A stretch of DNA of 64,000 nucleotides from Planctomycetota bacterium (GCA_963204725.1 CAUJHH010000035.1:1-64000), one strand, 5' to 3'. Positions 50,970-60,292 are shown, numbered from the stretch's first letter. Made by a program: numbers and translations. Notes: generated by a model from the sequence alone, not told the origin.

Positions 50970-51956
50970 TCACGTCCGTGGCTTGAGCGCGTCCGTCGGT
51001 TGGGGCGATTGCGTCGCGACGCCGTCGAGCCCGAGCCAGTGACGCTTGGTCTCCCATTCGGCCTGCTCGCGCTGGTTGTCGGTGCGGAGAGAGTTGGAAC
51101 CGCCGCCGACGAGAGATCGGAGGGCTTCGATCTCCAGGCGGGTGAGGCGGACCGAGTCGAGTTCGTAGTCCTTGAACGCCTCGAGCGCGAAGGGGACGAT
51201 CGGCTCCATCAGGGCGTACATGGCGCGGGCGTAGTCGCGGATCTCCTGCTGGGCGTGGGCGTCCATGCGCAGCGCGAGGAAGCGGAGCGTGTTGTGCAGG
51301 TCGCACTTCCAGTACCACTCGGTGTAGACGCTGACGGGGAGCCCGATGCGGGCCATCTCGCGGCTGACGCCCTTCTCGGTGAACTCCTGGTAGCGGGCGT
51401 ACATGGACTCGGTCTGGTCGAGGAACTTCAGGAAGTCCTCGGCGGTGCGGGCCTCTTCGGGGGTCTCGGCGTTGAAGCTCTCTTCGCCGCCCTGCCGGTT
51501 GCTCTTTGACTGTTTGCGGACGGACTCGATGGAGGGGCGGTAGAAGCGATCGGGGACGATGGAGTAGCGGGCGGAGTACTCGTTGACGTTGGCGGTGCGA
51601 TGGCGGATCCACTGGCGGGCGATGAAGATGGGCATGGCGATGTGGAACTTGAGCTCCACCATCTCGAAGGGGGTGGTGTGGCGGTGTCGCATGAGGTAGC
51701 GGATAAGGCCGCGGTCCTCTGAGACTTTCTTGGTGCCCTGCCCGTAGGAGACGCGTGCTGCCTGGACGATGGCGGCGTCGGCGGTCTGACCATCGGGGAC
51801 AAGCCGAGGCATGGTGTCGACGAGGGCGACGAAGCCGTGCTCGTGGATCTTGATCTCGAGACGTGACGAGCCGCCCATGACATCGCGCATGGGGGATTCG
51901 GGCTGGACACGGTTGATCTGGAAGGCGTCGGGGTTGTGCTGGGCTGCTGGTTGCAT
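50970..51956 (-). CDS. thyX: Flavin-dependent thymidylate synthase
   Basis: A 328-residue ThyX, which makes dTMP from dUMP with FAD and folate. The signature RHRTANVNEYSARYS (Arg118 to Ser132) is intact, as is the RHRHTTPFEMVE block at about residue 90. It is longer than the usual 220-250 residues, with an insert around residues 145-165 (QSKSNRQGGEESFNAETPEE) and a C-terminal extension. The start ATG at 51956 has AAGGAG about 8 bases upstream; a GTG 23 codons earlier is not used. Confidence 0.93.
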   Translation of the reverse strand: MQPAAQHNPDAFQINRVQPESPMRDVMGGSSRLEIKIHEHGFVALVDTMPRLVPDGQTADAAIVQAARVSYGQGTKKVSEDRGLIRYLMRHRHTTPFEMVELKFHIAMPIFIARQWIRHRTANVNEYSARYSIVPDRFYRPSIESVRKQSKSNRQGGEESFNAETPEEARTAEDFLKFLDQTESMYARYQEFTEKGVSREMARIGLPVSVYTEWYWKCDLHNTLRFLALRMDAHAQQEIRDYARAMYALMEPIVPFALEAFKDYELDSVRLTRLEIEALRSLVGGGSNSLRTDNQREQAEWETKRHWLGLDGVATQSPQPTDALKPRT

Positions 51957-52199
51957 CGGCGGCTCCTTCCACTGGGCGGGACGCGCGTCGGGCTCCGCCG
52001 GCGCGCAAGGTACTCCGGCGGTCACCGGGGCGGCTCGGGCCGAGTGTAGCGGCGTGCGTGTGCGATGGTGTGCTCTTTGGGCCGGCGCGGGCCGCGGGAT
52101 CGAGTGGGGAGGGCGCGACGCGGCGAGGGCGCGGCTTCTATCCTCCCGCTCCGTCGGCGGTTGCGCGGCGGCGCCCTGGGACCGGTTGGACGCTGCGCG

Positions 52200-53705
52200 A
52201 TGCTTTTCAACTCTTACACGTTCATCTTCCTGTTCCTGCCCATCGCGTGGGCGGGGTTCTATGCCATGAACGGGGTGGCGGGGCGGCGGGCGGGGAGGGT
52301 GTGGCTTCTACTCGCATCGCTGGTGTTTTACGGTTGGTGGAATCCGATCCATCTGCCGCTGCTGCTCGGGTCGATCGGGGTGAACTACCTGCTGGCGCGG
52401 GCGATCGGGGACGAGCGTCGGAGTCAGCGCGGTCGGAAGCGCCTGATGGTGTGGGGCGTGGTGGCGAACGTGGGCGCGCTCGCGTGGTTCAAGTACACGG
52501 ACTTCGTGCTGCGGTCGACGCTGGGGACGCTTGGGTATGAGATGGAGCCGACGGGGATCATGATCCCCTTGGCGATCTCGTTCTTCACGTTCCAGCAGAT
52601 CGCGTACATCGTGGATGCGTACAAGGAGCCGGGGCGGGCACGCCCGTTCATGGACTACGCGCTCTTCGTGTCGTTCTTCCCGCAACTGGTGGCGGGGCCG
52701 ATTATCCATCACAGCGAGTTGATGCCCCAGTTTGCCGGGGAGGAGCCGTACAGGGCGCGGGCGAGCAACCTGTCGGTCGGGATGGCGATGTTCGTGCTGG
52801 GGCTGTTCAAGAAGGTGGTGATCGCGGACGAGATCGCGCAGTATCCGGATGCGATATTCGGCGCGGCGGGGCAGGGGGATGCGCCCACAGCTGCCCTCGC
52901 GTGGATCGGGATGCTCGGGTTCACGATGCAGGTGTACTTCGACTTCTCGGGGTACTCCGACATGGCGATCGGGCTTGCGCGGATGTTCGGGCTGCGTCTG
53001 CCGATGAACTTTGACTCGCCCTTGAAGGCGACCGGGATCTCTGAGTTCTGGCGTCGGTGGCACATGACGTTGTCGCGGTTTTTGAGGTCGTACGTGTACC
53101 TGCCGCTCGGCGGCAGCCGCGTGGGGCGAGCTCGCGGGTATCTGAACCTGATCATCACGATGCTGGTGAGCGGGATCTGGCACGGCGCAGCGTGGACGTT
53201 TGTGGCGTTCGGGTTGCTGCACGGGGTGTATCTGGTTGTGCAGCAGATCTGGACGCGGAGGTTCCGGCTCGGGCCGGAGACGCCCCAGTGGAGGCGGACG
53301 TTCCGGTGCGCGTGGGCTCGGGCCCTGACGTTCATGGCGTTCGCGTTCAGTCTGATCCTCTTCCGCTCGTCGAACTTCGATGGGGCGTGGCTCGTGTTCA
53401 GGGGGTTGTTCGGCGCGGGAGCGGATGAACCGTCGGCGGAGGTACCGGAGTTGAAGGCCGCGATCTGGATCGGCGCGGCGTGGGTGATCGCGTGGACGAT
53501 GCCGAACGTGCAGGAGTTCATGCGGAAGTTCTCACCCGCGCTCGACTGGACACCCTCTCGGACGAAGTGGAGGTTCGGAACGAGGCGTGTGCCGTACCCG
53601 GCGTGGATGCCGAATCCATGGTGGGCGGTGCCGCTGGTGGCGATGCTGGTTTGGAGTGTGCTGAATCTTGATCGCGTGGCGATCTTCGTGTACTGGCAGT
53701 TCTAG
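52200..53705 (+). CDS. MBOAT family O-acyltransferase (AlgI-like)
   Basis: A 501-residue multi-helix membrane acyltransferase of the AlgI/DltB group, which moves acetyl or similar groups across the membrane to a polymer. It opens with LFNSYTFIFLFLPIAW, typical for AlgI. Conserved parts include ISFFTFQQIAYIVDAY, FVSFFPQLVAGPIIHH, FDFSGYSDMAIGLARMFG, FWRRWHMTLSRFLRSYVYLPLGG and the catalytic-His region SGIWHGAAWTFVAFGLLHG. The ATG is preferred over an upstream GTG with unrelated sequence. The next gene is 15 bases downstream and probably its partner. Confidence 0.93.
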   Translation: MLFNSYTFIFLFLPIAWAGFYAMNGVAGRRAGRVWLLLASLVFYGWWNPIHLPLLLGSIGVNYLLARAIGDERRSQRGRKRLMVWGVVANVGALAWFKYTDFVLRSTLGTLGYEMEPTGIMIPLAISFFTFQQIAYIVDAYKEPGRARPFMDYALFVSFFPQLVAGPIIHHSELMPQFAGEEPYRARASNLSVGMAMFVLGLFKKVVIADEIAQYPDAIFGAAGQGDAPTAALAWIGMLGFTMQVYFDFSGYSDMAIGLARMFGLRLPMNFDSPLKATGISEFWRRWHMTLSRFLRSYVYLPLGGSRVGRARGYLNLIITMLVSGIWHGAAWTFVAFGLLHGVYLVVQQIWTRRFRLGPETPQWRRTFRCAWARALTFMAFAFSLILFRSSNFDGAWLVFRGLFGAGADEPSAEVPELKAAIWIGAAWVIAWTMPNVQEFMRKFSPALDWTPSRTKWRFGTRRVPYPAWMPNPWWAVPLVAMLVWSVLNLDRVAIFVYWQF

Positions 53706-53720
53706 AGAGGAGCGGCTTCG

Positions 53721-55007
53721 GTGGATCCGCGGGAAGCATCGGCGGCGGCGGATTCGGCGGGCGCAGAGCGGCCCGGCGAGGCGCGATCCCATGTGCCGTT
53801 CGTCGTGACGATGCTCGCGCTGTCGATCGTGTGCTTCGGCACGATCGCGGCGTTCAACATCGCGATCGATCCGTTCAGGGCGTTCAGGACTGGGTTCAGC
53901 GAAGCGAGGTATGCGCGGGCGTGGCTGGGGACGCGGCGTGTGTCGAAGGGGGAGGTGCTGAGGCACGGGGCGTGCCGCGTGCTGCTGCTTGGGACTTCGC
54001 GGGTCGAACGCGGGTTTGATCCGTCGCATCCGGGGTGGGGGACGGCCGAGACGTACAACATGGGGCTTGGCGCGACGAACATGTGGGAGCAGTTGCGCGT
54101 CTTTCGGTACGCACTGGAGCACGAGCCGCTGGAGCATGTCGTGGTCGGTCTCGACATGCTGATGTTCAACTCGAACCGGCAGTATGAGTGGGACTTCCGA
54201 CAGTCGGTGTTCAATACGACGAAGCGGTACCCGGACTATCGGCTTGGGACGGTGCTCTCGAACTACGCGGTAGAGTCGTCGCGGCGGGTGCTGGAGCGGC
54301 TTGATGAGAACGTGACGGATGCGAACGACGATCACGGGTTCCTGCCCAAGGGCGTCGGGGCGGGTTTCGACTATCGCGGCGCGTCGGTGAAGTTGCTGCG
54401 CGGGTTCATGACGAATCCGAAGAGCTACGGACCGTATATGGATGATGGATCGCGATGGGCGATGCTGAAGGAGATGGTGGAGACCTGCCGCGCGAGGGGT
54501 GTGAGGTTGACGATCGTGATGCCACCGAGCCACGCGCTGGACATGGAGATGCTGTGGGTGAGCGGGAACTGGGCGGCGTTCGAGGCGTGGAAGCGGCGGA
54601 TCGTGGAGATGGCGGATGCGGAGAATGCGCGGAGCGGAGATGGTGACGTGTGGAGCGTTGTGGTCTGGGATTTCACGACGCACGCGGGGCGGAACGCGGA
54701 GGTGCTGCCGGGGGCTGGAGAGGGCCGCGTCATGAAGGACTGGCTGGAGACGAGCCATTTCACGAGCGCGTATGGAGATGATGTGATCGCACGGGTGACC
54801 GGTGCGGCGCGCGACGGCAGCGGGGCGGCGGAGGAGGGGCTGGGTGTGCGGCTGACGGGTGAGAACATCGAGGCGCATCTGGAACAGTTGCGCGTTGATC
54901 GAGCGCGGTTCGTTGGTGAGCAGCCGGCGGATGCGCGAATGGTGCGGAACTTGTGGGAGCAAGCGCAGCGGTCGCGGCGATCGATGGCGACGGAGGCGGG
55001 CGGTTGA
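53721..55007 (+). CDS. SGNH-like membrane-anchored partner of the MBOAT protein
   Basis: A 428-residue protein with one N-terminal membrane helix (VTMLALSIVCFGTIAAFNIA), so its bulk is periplasmic. It has LLLGTSRVERGFDPSHPG, a block I-like GTSR motif, and a C-terminal ETSHFTSAYGDDVI that could supply the catalytic His. This layout resembles the DltD/AlgX/AlgJ-type proteins that finish acyl transfer for MBOAT enzymes. The start is a GTG with AGAGGAG about 9 bases upstream. No polysaccharide synthesis genes are in the window, so the acceptor is unknown. Confidence 0.72.
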   Translation: MDPREASAAADSAGAERPGEARSHVPFVVTMLALSIVCFGTIAAFNIAIDPFRAFRTGFSEARYARAWLGTRRVSKGEVLRHGACRVLLLGTSRVERGFDPSHPGWGTAETYNMGLGATNMWEQLRVFRYALEHEPLEHVVVGLDMLMFNSNRQYEWDFRQSVFNTTKRYPDYRLGTVLSNYAVESSRRVLERLDENVTDANDDHGFLPKGVGAGFDYRGASVKLLRGFMTNPKSYGPYMDDGSRWAMLKEMVETCRARGVRLTIVMPPSHALDMEMLWVSGNWAAFEAWKRRIVEMADAENARSGDGDVWSVVVWDFTTHAGRNAEVLPGAGEGRVMKDWLETSHFTSAYGDDVIARVTGAARDGSGAAEEGLGVRLTGENIEAHLEQLRVDRARFVGEQPADARMVRNLWEQAQRSRRSMATEAGG

Positions 55008-55032
55008 GAGCGAGTGGCGCGGAGCCCTGGGA

Positions 55033-57039
55033 TCAGGAGCCGGCGGATTGCGCTTCGGGCGATTGACCGAGCGCCGGGTCCTCGACTGGAATCTGTGTCG
55101 GCTCCGGAGTTGGAGCGGGCACCGGTTTGGAGCGGGGGCCGGCTTGTGGTGGATCAACCGCAGCGGGCGGCGCGGATGAAACCGGACGTGGGTAGAGGAT
55201 CCAGTCGCCGTCGATGCTGCGGCGGCGGATGGGATCGGCGAGCATCGCGACGATGGTCTCGCGTGTGTGCCACTGGCTCTCGGGGCCGAAAAGACCCGTG
55301 TCCGGGGGACGACCGTCATCGTCCTTGCGATCGGTGCCGATGGAGTAGAGAAGTGGGCGACCGTCTCGGAGTGTGTACTTCAGGGGCGTGCCGTCGAAGA
55401 CGTCGAGCGGGATTGTGGGGAGGAGCAAGGGGACGAGCGCGTCGAGCGTGGTGGGGTATGAGCCTGTGCGGCGGTGATGGAGTTCGAGAGCGATGGCCGT
55501 GAGCGTGGCGTCGCGGGCCTGGGTGAAGTGGTGGGCGTTCGCGGCGGATCGGCCGAGGGCGGGCATGAGGAGGAAGATCGTGGGATACCGCTGGCGCCAC
55601 AGAAACTCACCGCTCATCTCGTCGATCTCATCGCCGGGGATCCTCGTCCATGTCCAGAGGGGTGTTCGGGCGGCGGCGACAGCGGACGCGACGAGCGCAG
55701 CGTGTTCGCGTCGGGTGGAGGCGCGATCGGCCATGAGGACGGCCGAGATTGGGTTGACGGACCGCTCGAGCGCACTTGTCGGCGGCTCGGAGGTGAGTTC
55801 CTCGAGGAAGCGGAGGCCGGAAGCGGTGACGTGGCCGTTGCCGCGCCCGTCGTCGGTGTAGACGCGTTGGAGGACATCTTCGAAGTAGCGGGCCTCTGCA
55901 TCGATGCGAACAAGATCGCCACCGTCGCGAGGGAAGGCGCTGAGGAGGTGGGCGAGTTCGGCGAGCTGGGAGTCTGAGAGCAGGGAGGGGTTGGACTCGA
56001 GCGTTTCGAAGATCTCATCGCAAGCGCGGGAGAGGACGGCGATGGCGACGAGGTCGGAGATGAGGACGGGGACGGCGCGGGCATGGTTGCCGATGGAGAT
56101 GGTCGAGCGAAGGTTGCGCATGACGCGCGAGGCGTCGTTGTGCTCACGCGCGATCATGGAGTCAAAGACGAGGAGGGTGGTGGCGTTGCGGAGCACGCCG
56201 AGGTATGGGAGGAGGATCGAGATCGCCGGGGGGTTGTCGTTCCAGGCCGGGTCGTCCCAAGTCGTGCCGTTGCCGCTGGTGTCGTAGCCCGGCAGGTCGG
56301 GTTCGATCTCTGCGCTGACGATGAATCCGAGGTCGGGGAGGGATGCGGCGCGATGGATGAGTTCGATCGAGGGCTGCTGGCGTTCGAGATAGGCGAGGGC
56401 ATCCGGTCGGAAGGGCGAGTCGGCGGGGACGCGCGGCCACCGTGCCTCGAGCGCGACGAGCTCGTCGGGAACACGCTCCGAAACGCGGAGGGCCTGCTTG
56501 TAGACGGTCCAGGCGCGATCGTCGACGGGGATGGCGAGCACCGGCGCGTTGAGCTCCTTCGTCGCGTTCATGCGCAGCACCGTGGCACCGAGGTGGAGGC
56601 GAAGGAAGAGGAATGCGTAGACGAGGATCATCACCAGCACGAGCAGTCCAAGGGTTTTCCACGCGCCGATCCAGCAGCGCCAGAGGATTGAGCGGCACTG
56701 TTTCTTGGTGCGTCGGATGAGGCGGGCTGTGGTTCGCGCATCGCCGAAATCGCGTGAGAGGTCCTCCGGCGTGCGACCGGCTTCGAGGCCGTCGCGGAAG
56801 TGGGTGATGAGTTCCGCGCCCACCTCGGCCTTCTCGATGCGCCAGAGCCGAGTCTTGCCAACGATGTTGAGGACGGTGCGGGTGAGTGATTCCGGGAGGC
56901 CAGCGCGAGCACAGGCGCCCGTGATATCGAGGCGTCCGGTGAGGCGGCCTCGAACGACATCGCGGAGCGGCGTCGAGCCCATGAGTTGGAGCGTTGTGGG
57001 ACGGTGCGCGCCGTGCGAGGTCTCTGTCTGATCGGTCAT
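55033..57039 (-). CDS. Membrane protein with HAAS-type N-terminus, partner of PadR
   Basis: A 668-residue membrane protein. Residues 1-95 resemble the HAAS/DUF1700-type prefix that goes with PadR regulators (TRLWRIEKAEVGAELITHFRDGLEAG is split here across VGAELITHFRDGLEAGRTPEDL and DFGDARTTARLIRR). One membrane helix follows (TLGLLVLVMILVYAFLFL), then a large extracytoplasmic domain of about 500 residues, largely helical, with a pseudopilin-like YPTTLDALVP and SIGTDRKDDDGR near the end. I do not recognise that domain. Its ATG overlaps the PadR stop (ATGA), so both are made together. It ends convergent to the SGNH-like gene. Confidence 0.75.
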   Translation of the reverse strand: MTDQTETSHGAHRPTTLQLMGSTPLRDVVRGRLTGRLDITGACARAGLPESLTRTVLNIVGKTRLWRIEKAEVGAELITHFRDGLEAGRTPEDLSRDFGDARTTARLIRRTKKQCRSILWRCWIGAWKTLGLLVLVMILVYAFLFLRLHLGATVLRMNATKELNAPVLAIPVDDRAWTVYKQALRVSERVPDELVALEARWPRVPADSPFRPDALAYLERQQPSIELIHRAASLPDLGFIVSAEIEPDLPGYDTSGNGTTWDDPAWNDNPPAISILLPYLGVLRNATTLLVFDSMIAREHNDASRVMRNLRSTISIGNHARAVPVLISDLVAIAVLSRACDEIFETLESNPSLLSDSQLAELAHLLSAFPRDGGDLVRIDAEARYFEDVLQRVYTDDGRGNGHVTASGLRFLEELTSEPPTSALERSVNPISAVLMADRASTRREHAALVASAVAAARTPLWTWTRIPGDEIDEMSGEFLWRQRYPTIFLLMPALGRSAANAHHFTQARDATLTAIALELHHRRTGSYPTTLDALVPLLLPTIPLDVFDGTPLKYTLRDGRPLLYSIGTDRKDDDGRPPDTGLFGPESQWHTRETIVAMLADPIRRRSIDGDWILYPRPVSSAPPAAVDPPQAGPRSKPVPAPTPEPTQIPVEDPALGQSPEAQSAGS

Positions 57040-57404
57040 GCGGCACCCCCGGCCCGGATGGGCGACGGCGTGATGGTCTGGGTGGCGATGCCGATGGCGC
57101 GCATGGCGTCGATGACGCGTGACCACTGCTCGGTGTCTGTGGCGAGGCGCTTCTTTCCGTTGTCGGTGAGCTTGTAGTACTTGCGATCGCGCCCGTCAAC
57201 GGTGCGCCAAATGCCCTTGATGAGGTCCTTGGCCTCGAGGCCGTAGAGCATGGGGTAGAGGGTGCTCTGGCCCATGTCGAGGATGCCGCCGGTGCGTTTG
57301 CTGAGCGCCTCGACGAGCTCGTAGCCGTACATCTCCTGGCGTTCGAGGAGTTTCAGGACAGCGACGGGTCCGGCGCCGCGCATGAGTTCGCGTTCGATCT
57401 TCAT
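57036..57404 (-). CDS. PadR family transcriptional regulator
   Basis: A 122-residue winged-helix repressor: KIERELMRGAGPVAVLKLLE, MYGYELVEALSKRTGGIL, QSTLYPMLYGLEAKDLI, GRDRKYYKLTDNGKKRL. These are the PadR hallmarks. GGAG lies about 8 bases before the ATG; an earlier in-frame start is not conserved. A large palindrome covers its predicted promoter, so it likely represses itself and the coupled membrane protein. The inducer is unknown. Confidence 0.92.
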   Translation of the reverse strand: MKIERELMRGAGPVAVLKLLERQEMYGYELVEALSKRTGGILDMGQSTLYPMLYGLEAKDLIKGIWRTVDGRDRKYYKLTDNGKKRLATDTEQWSRVIDAMRAIGIATQTITPSPIRAGGAA

Positions 57405-57455
57405 GGGAGTGCTCCACTGTGGTGAAAGCATTGCTTGGGTTCAATGCTATGGTTT

Positions 57456-57486
57456 ATATACTATGTGAGCCATAGTATATTCGCAA
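57456..57486 (-). promoter_or_regulatory. PadR operator and overlapping promoter
   Basis: ATATACTATG (57456-57465) and CATAGTATAT (57471-57480) are exact reverse complements around 5 bases, an inverted repeat of the size PadR dimers bind. On the minus strand TTGCGA (57486-57481), 17 bases, then TAGTAT (57463-57458) form a reasonable promoter that the palindrome overlaps. A further CTATGG/CCATAG pair at 57447-57452 and 57470-57475 partly repeats the half-site. Confidence 0.7.
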
Positions 57487-57531
57487 GGGGGTTGCGCGCG
57501 GTTCCGCATGAATCTGGCGGATCTGCCACGG

Positions 57532-59103
57532 TCACCCGCTGGAGACATTCACAAGCTGGATCTCGAACGTGAGATGGCGGGTCGCCCGCCGGGCGGAGAG
57601 CGTGACGACGGTGCCGGGGGCGTAGGAGCCGAGGACGCGGACGAGTTCGAAGACATCGCGTGTGGGGCGATCGTTGATGGCATAGATGACATCGCCGACG
57701 CGGATGCCGCTTGCGCGGGCGGCGCGGGAGGCGGCTTGGGTCACGACGGGGCCGTCGCCCTCGCCGGGATCGACGTCGACGCCAAGGCCCGATCGGCCCT
57801 CACGTCCGCCGGGCTCGGCGACATCGGGAAGCGATCGGAGCCAGTCGCGGTACATGGCATTCGCGCCGTCGATGTCGGTATCGAGTGTGGCGAGGATGGA
57901 GGCGACGCCGGTGGGATCGGCGTCAAAGGTCTCGATGTAGCGCCGATACCAAGGGCCGAGGAGACCCTTGCTGTAGAGAAAGAGGAAGAAGCTGCGGCAC
58001 TCGGCGTAGCGGGCCATGGTGCGGCCGCCAGCGGAGAACTTGTCGCGGGGTATGGCGGCGAGTTCTTCGATGCGTGTGAGCTTTCCTCCGGCAAGGATCC
58101 GCTTGACGGTGTTGGTACGCCACGAGGGAACCGGGGTGAGTGTGCCGCCGACGACGTCGTAGTCCTCAACGAGCGAGCAGAGTCCTTCCTGGATCCAGAT
58201 GGGGTGGTCCTGTCCGAGACGCGAGGCAGAGCGCCAGTGGAGGACGTGGAAGAACTCGTGGCGGAGCGTGCCCCCGAGGTCCTGGGCGACGAGCTGCTTG
58301 CGATCGTGGTCGTAGGCGCCGCCGATGCCGCTGAAGTTGTTTCGCGCCGCTCCTCCATAGGTCGCGATAACCCATCGGAGGAAGTCGCGGCGGTTGGGGA
58401 GGATGACGGTGACGAATGGATCTGGGGTTGTGGTATCGCGGAGATCCTGAAAGACGGTTTCGACGCCCCAGTCCGCGAGGAGGGCGAGTTCGTCGCGCGC
58501 GATCTGGAATGACTGCTCGTCGTAGGCGCAGGCATAGAGGAGGCGGCGCTGGTCGTCGGTTTCGTACAGATACGCGTCGCCGTAGATCTCACGGGTGCGG
58601 TCGAGGTTGGCAACGGCGCGGGCGTCGATGATCGCGCCCCAGTTGTCGATGATGGCGCGGTATCCGGGCTCGGCACGGATCGATTCGAGGTCTGGATCGG
58701 CCTGGATCTGGCGGAGGTCGATGAAGCCGAGCTCGATGGCGCGGTGGAGGTTCTCGACGGCGCGGACCCTTTCCGAGAGTCGGGCGTTGACACAGGCGAG
58801 GTTGTATTGCACGACGAAGTTCGAGGGCTGGAGCGTCGCCTGTGCTTCGAGCGCGACGCGGGCATCCTCGAAGCGTTGATCGGCGATCGCCTTGAAGGCG
58901 AGGCTCTGGAGGCGCGCGGCCTGTTCAGAGGCGGACTCGGAGTCTTGGGACGGTGCGTGAACCGGTGATTCGGAAACGGGCTGGGCGTGGGCGTGCGTGA
59001 GACCAACGAGCGGCGAGAGCGCGACGAGTGCGGATGCGAGCGCGCGGCAACGGGTGCCAGCGTGGGATGGTGAGTCCTGGCGATGCGGTGTGCGGTGACC
59101 CAT
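57532..59103 (-). CDS. Exported TPR-metallopeptidase-PDZ protein
   Basis: A 523-residue secreted protein. A signal peptide (ALASALVALSPLVGLTHAHA) is followed by a TPR-like region (about residues 60-125: AFKAIADQRFEDARVALEAQ, VENLHRAIELGF). A zinc-peptidase domain then has LRHEFFHVLHW (HExxH) and WIQEGLCSLVED with the third ligand Glu, like DUF1570/MA-type peptidases. The C-terminus is a PDZ domain (VVTQAASRAARASGIRVGDVIYAINDR). The order suggests a surface protease or chaperone-like protease; the substrate is unknown. It is 13 bases after purN on the same strand. A longer frame upstream is purN's shadow. Confidence 0.85.
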   Translation of the reverse strand: MGHRTPHRQDSPSHAGTRCRALASALVALSPLVGLTHAHAQPVSESPVHAPSQDSESASEQAARLQSLAFKAIADQRFEDARVALEAQATLQPSNFVVQYNLACVNARLSERVRAVENLHRAIELGFIDLRQIQADPDLESIRAEPGYRAIIDNWGAIIDARAVANLDRTREIYGDAYLYETDDQRRLLYACAYDEQSFQIARDELALLADWGVETVFQDLRDTTTPDPFVTVILPNRRDFLRWVIATYGGAARNNFSGIGGAYDHDRKQLVAQDLGGTLRHEFFHVLHWRSASRLGQDHPIWIQEGLCSLVEDYDVVGGTLTPVPSWRTNTVKRILAGGKLTRIEELAAIPRDKFSAGGRTMARYAECRSFFLFLYSKGLLGPWYRRYIETFDADPTGVASILATLDTDIDGANAMYRDWLRSLPDVAEPGGREGRSGLGVDVDPGEGDGPVVTQAASRAARASGIRVGDVIYAINDRPTRDVFELVRVLGSYAPGTVVTLSARRATRHLTFEIQLVNVSSG

Positions 59104-59116
59104 CGTGCTGCGGCCC

Positions 59117-59746
59117 TCAGTAGCGATCGACGCTTGGGGCGTTGGCCCCATGATCTTGCTCCGACTTCGATACGAATCGATTGATGGCGAGTTGCAGGCC
59201 TGCGGGGAAGGCCTCGCACTCCAGGGCAAAGACCCGTGCCGCGAGCGTCTCGGGCGTGTCATAGGCGTGCACCGGGCAGGACCTTTGGAGGATGATCGCG
59301 CCGTGGTCGAACTGGTTGTCAACGAGGTGCACGGTGCAGCCGCTGACGGGTTCGTTGGCGTCGAGAACGGCCTTGTGGACGCGGTGGCCGTAGAAGCCCT
59401 TGCCTCCGAACTTCGGGAGGAGCGACGGGTGGATGTTGATGATGCGTCCCTCGTAGGCGGGCGGCACATGGAGGTAGCGGAGATAGCCGCAGAGCGCAAC
59501 GAAGTCGACGCGATGGGCGGTGAGGAGTCGTTGGAGGTGATCGGCGCTGATCTCGCCTTCGATGATGTCGGTGGAAATGGCGCGAGCCGAGAGGCGATCG
59601 GCGCCCACGCAGGGCTTGGAGGCGATGGCGTGGACGACGCGGGCGTGGAGCGATCCGGCGTCGATGGCGTCCAGGAGGTTGAGCGCGGTGCGGCCTCCTC
59701 CGGAGAGCATGACAAGGAGCCGGGCTGGTTCGGGGATTGGGGGCAT
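59117..59746 (-). CDS. purN: Phosphoribosylglycinamide formyltransferase
   Basis: A 209-residue PurN-like enzyme of purine synthesis that uses 10-formyl-tetrahydrofolate. The catalytic Asn-His-Asp set is seen in INIHPSLLPKFGG (Asn, His) and VDNQFDHGAII (Asp). MLSGGGRTALNLLDAI binds the ribotide phosphate, with the usual SGxGSN slightly changed to SGGGRT. It lies 18 bases after the thioesterase gene in the same direction. Confidence 0.9.
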   Translation of the reverse strand: MPPIPEPARLLVMLSGGGRTALNLLDAIDAGSLHARVVHAIASKPCVGADRLSARAISTDIIEGEISADHLQRLLTAHRVDFVALCGYLRYLHVPPAYEGRIINIHPSLLPKFGGKGFYGHRVHKAVLDANEPVSGCTVHLVDNQFDHGAIILQRSCPVHAYDTPETLAARVFALECEAFPAGLQLAINRFVSKSEQDHGANAPSVDRY

Positions 59747-59764
59747 CTGGGGAATGCGGCGCGA

Positions 59765-60175
59765 TCAGATGGTCGAGAGCGATCGGAACGGGATGGGTGT
59801 GCCCTTGGCATCAACGGCGACCATTGTCATGGTCGCGGATGTGACGGGAACGACCTCGGAGTTGTGGTAGCGTTCGGCCTCGACATCGACACGGATTGTG
59901 ACGCTCTTGGTGCCCTGGCGAGTCGTGCAGGCGTAAAGGTTGACGATGTCGCCGACGAGAACGGGGGCGAGGAAATCGACACGTTCGATGGAGGCGGTGA
60001 CCCAGCGATGCGCTCCGCTGTGGCGTGCCTCGACAAAGCCCGCCTGGTCGATGGCACTCAGGATGACGCCTCCGAAAATCGTGCCGTAGTGGTTGGTGTC
60101 CTGGGGGCGCGTCATGACGCGGAGGGCGAGGCGGCGATCGGGAGTCTGGGTGTCTGATCGGGGATTGGTCGCCAT
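59765..60175 (-). CDS. Hotdog-fold acyl-CoA thioesterase (YciA-like)
   Basis: A 136-residue hotdog thioesterase. It shows RVMTRPQDTNHYGTIFGGVILSAIDQAG, the conserved catalytic and CoA-binding region of acyl-CoA hydrolases of the YciA/BACH kind, and VDFLAPVLVGDIVNLYA. It probably works as a hexamer on short- or medium-chain acyl-CoA; chain length is not readable. It is the first gene of the thioesterase-purN-peptidase group and diverges from the DinB-like gene. Confidence 0.88.
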   Translation of the reverse strand: MATNPRSDTQTPDRRLALRVMTRPQDTNHYGTIFGGVILSAIDQAGFVEARHSGAHRWVTASIERVDFLAPVLVGDIVNLYACTTRQGTKSVTIRVDVEAERYHNSEVVPVTSATMTMVAVDAKGTPIPFRSLSTI

Positions 60176-60292
60176 GGGTGAGAATAGGTCGAAGGGAGCG
60201 AGAGCCTATCCTCAGGATGCTGAAGAACTTCCGGTCGGATCGGGCCGGGAGACGCGGTTTTTGCGATTGGATTCTGAAAGGAAAGGAACGCG

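Noticed and set aside
53532..55319. 595-codon open frame opposite the MBOAT partner
   Set aside because: Arg/His/Pro-rich shadow crossing several gene ends.
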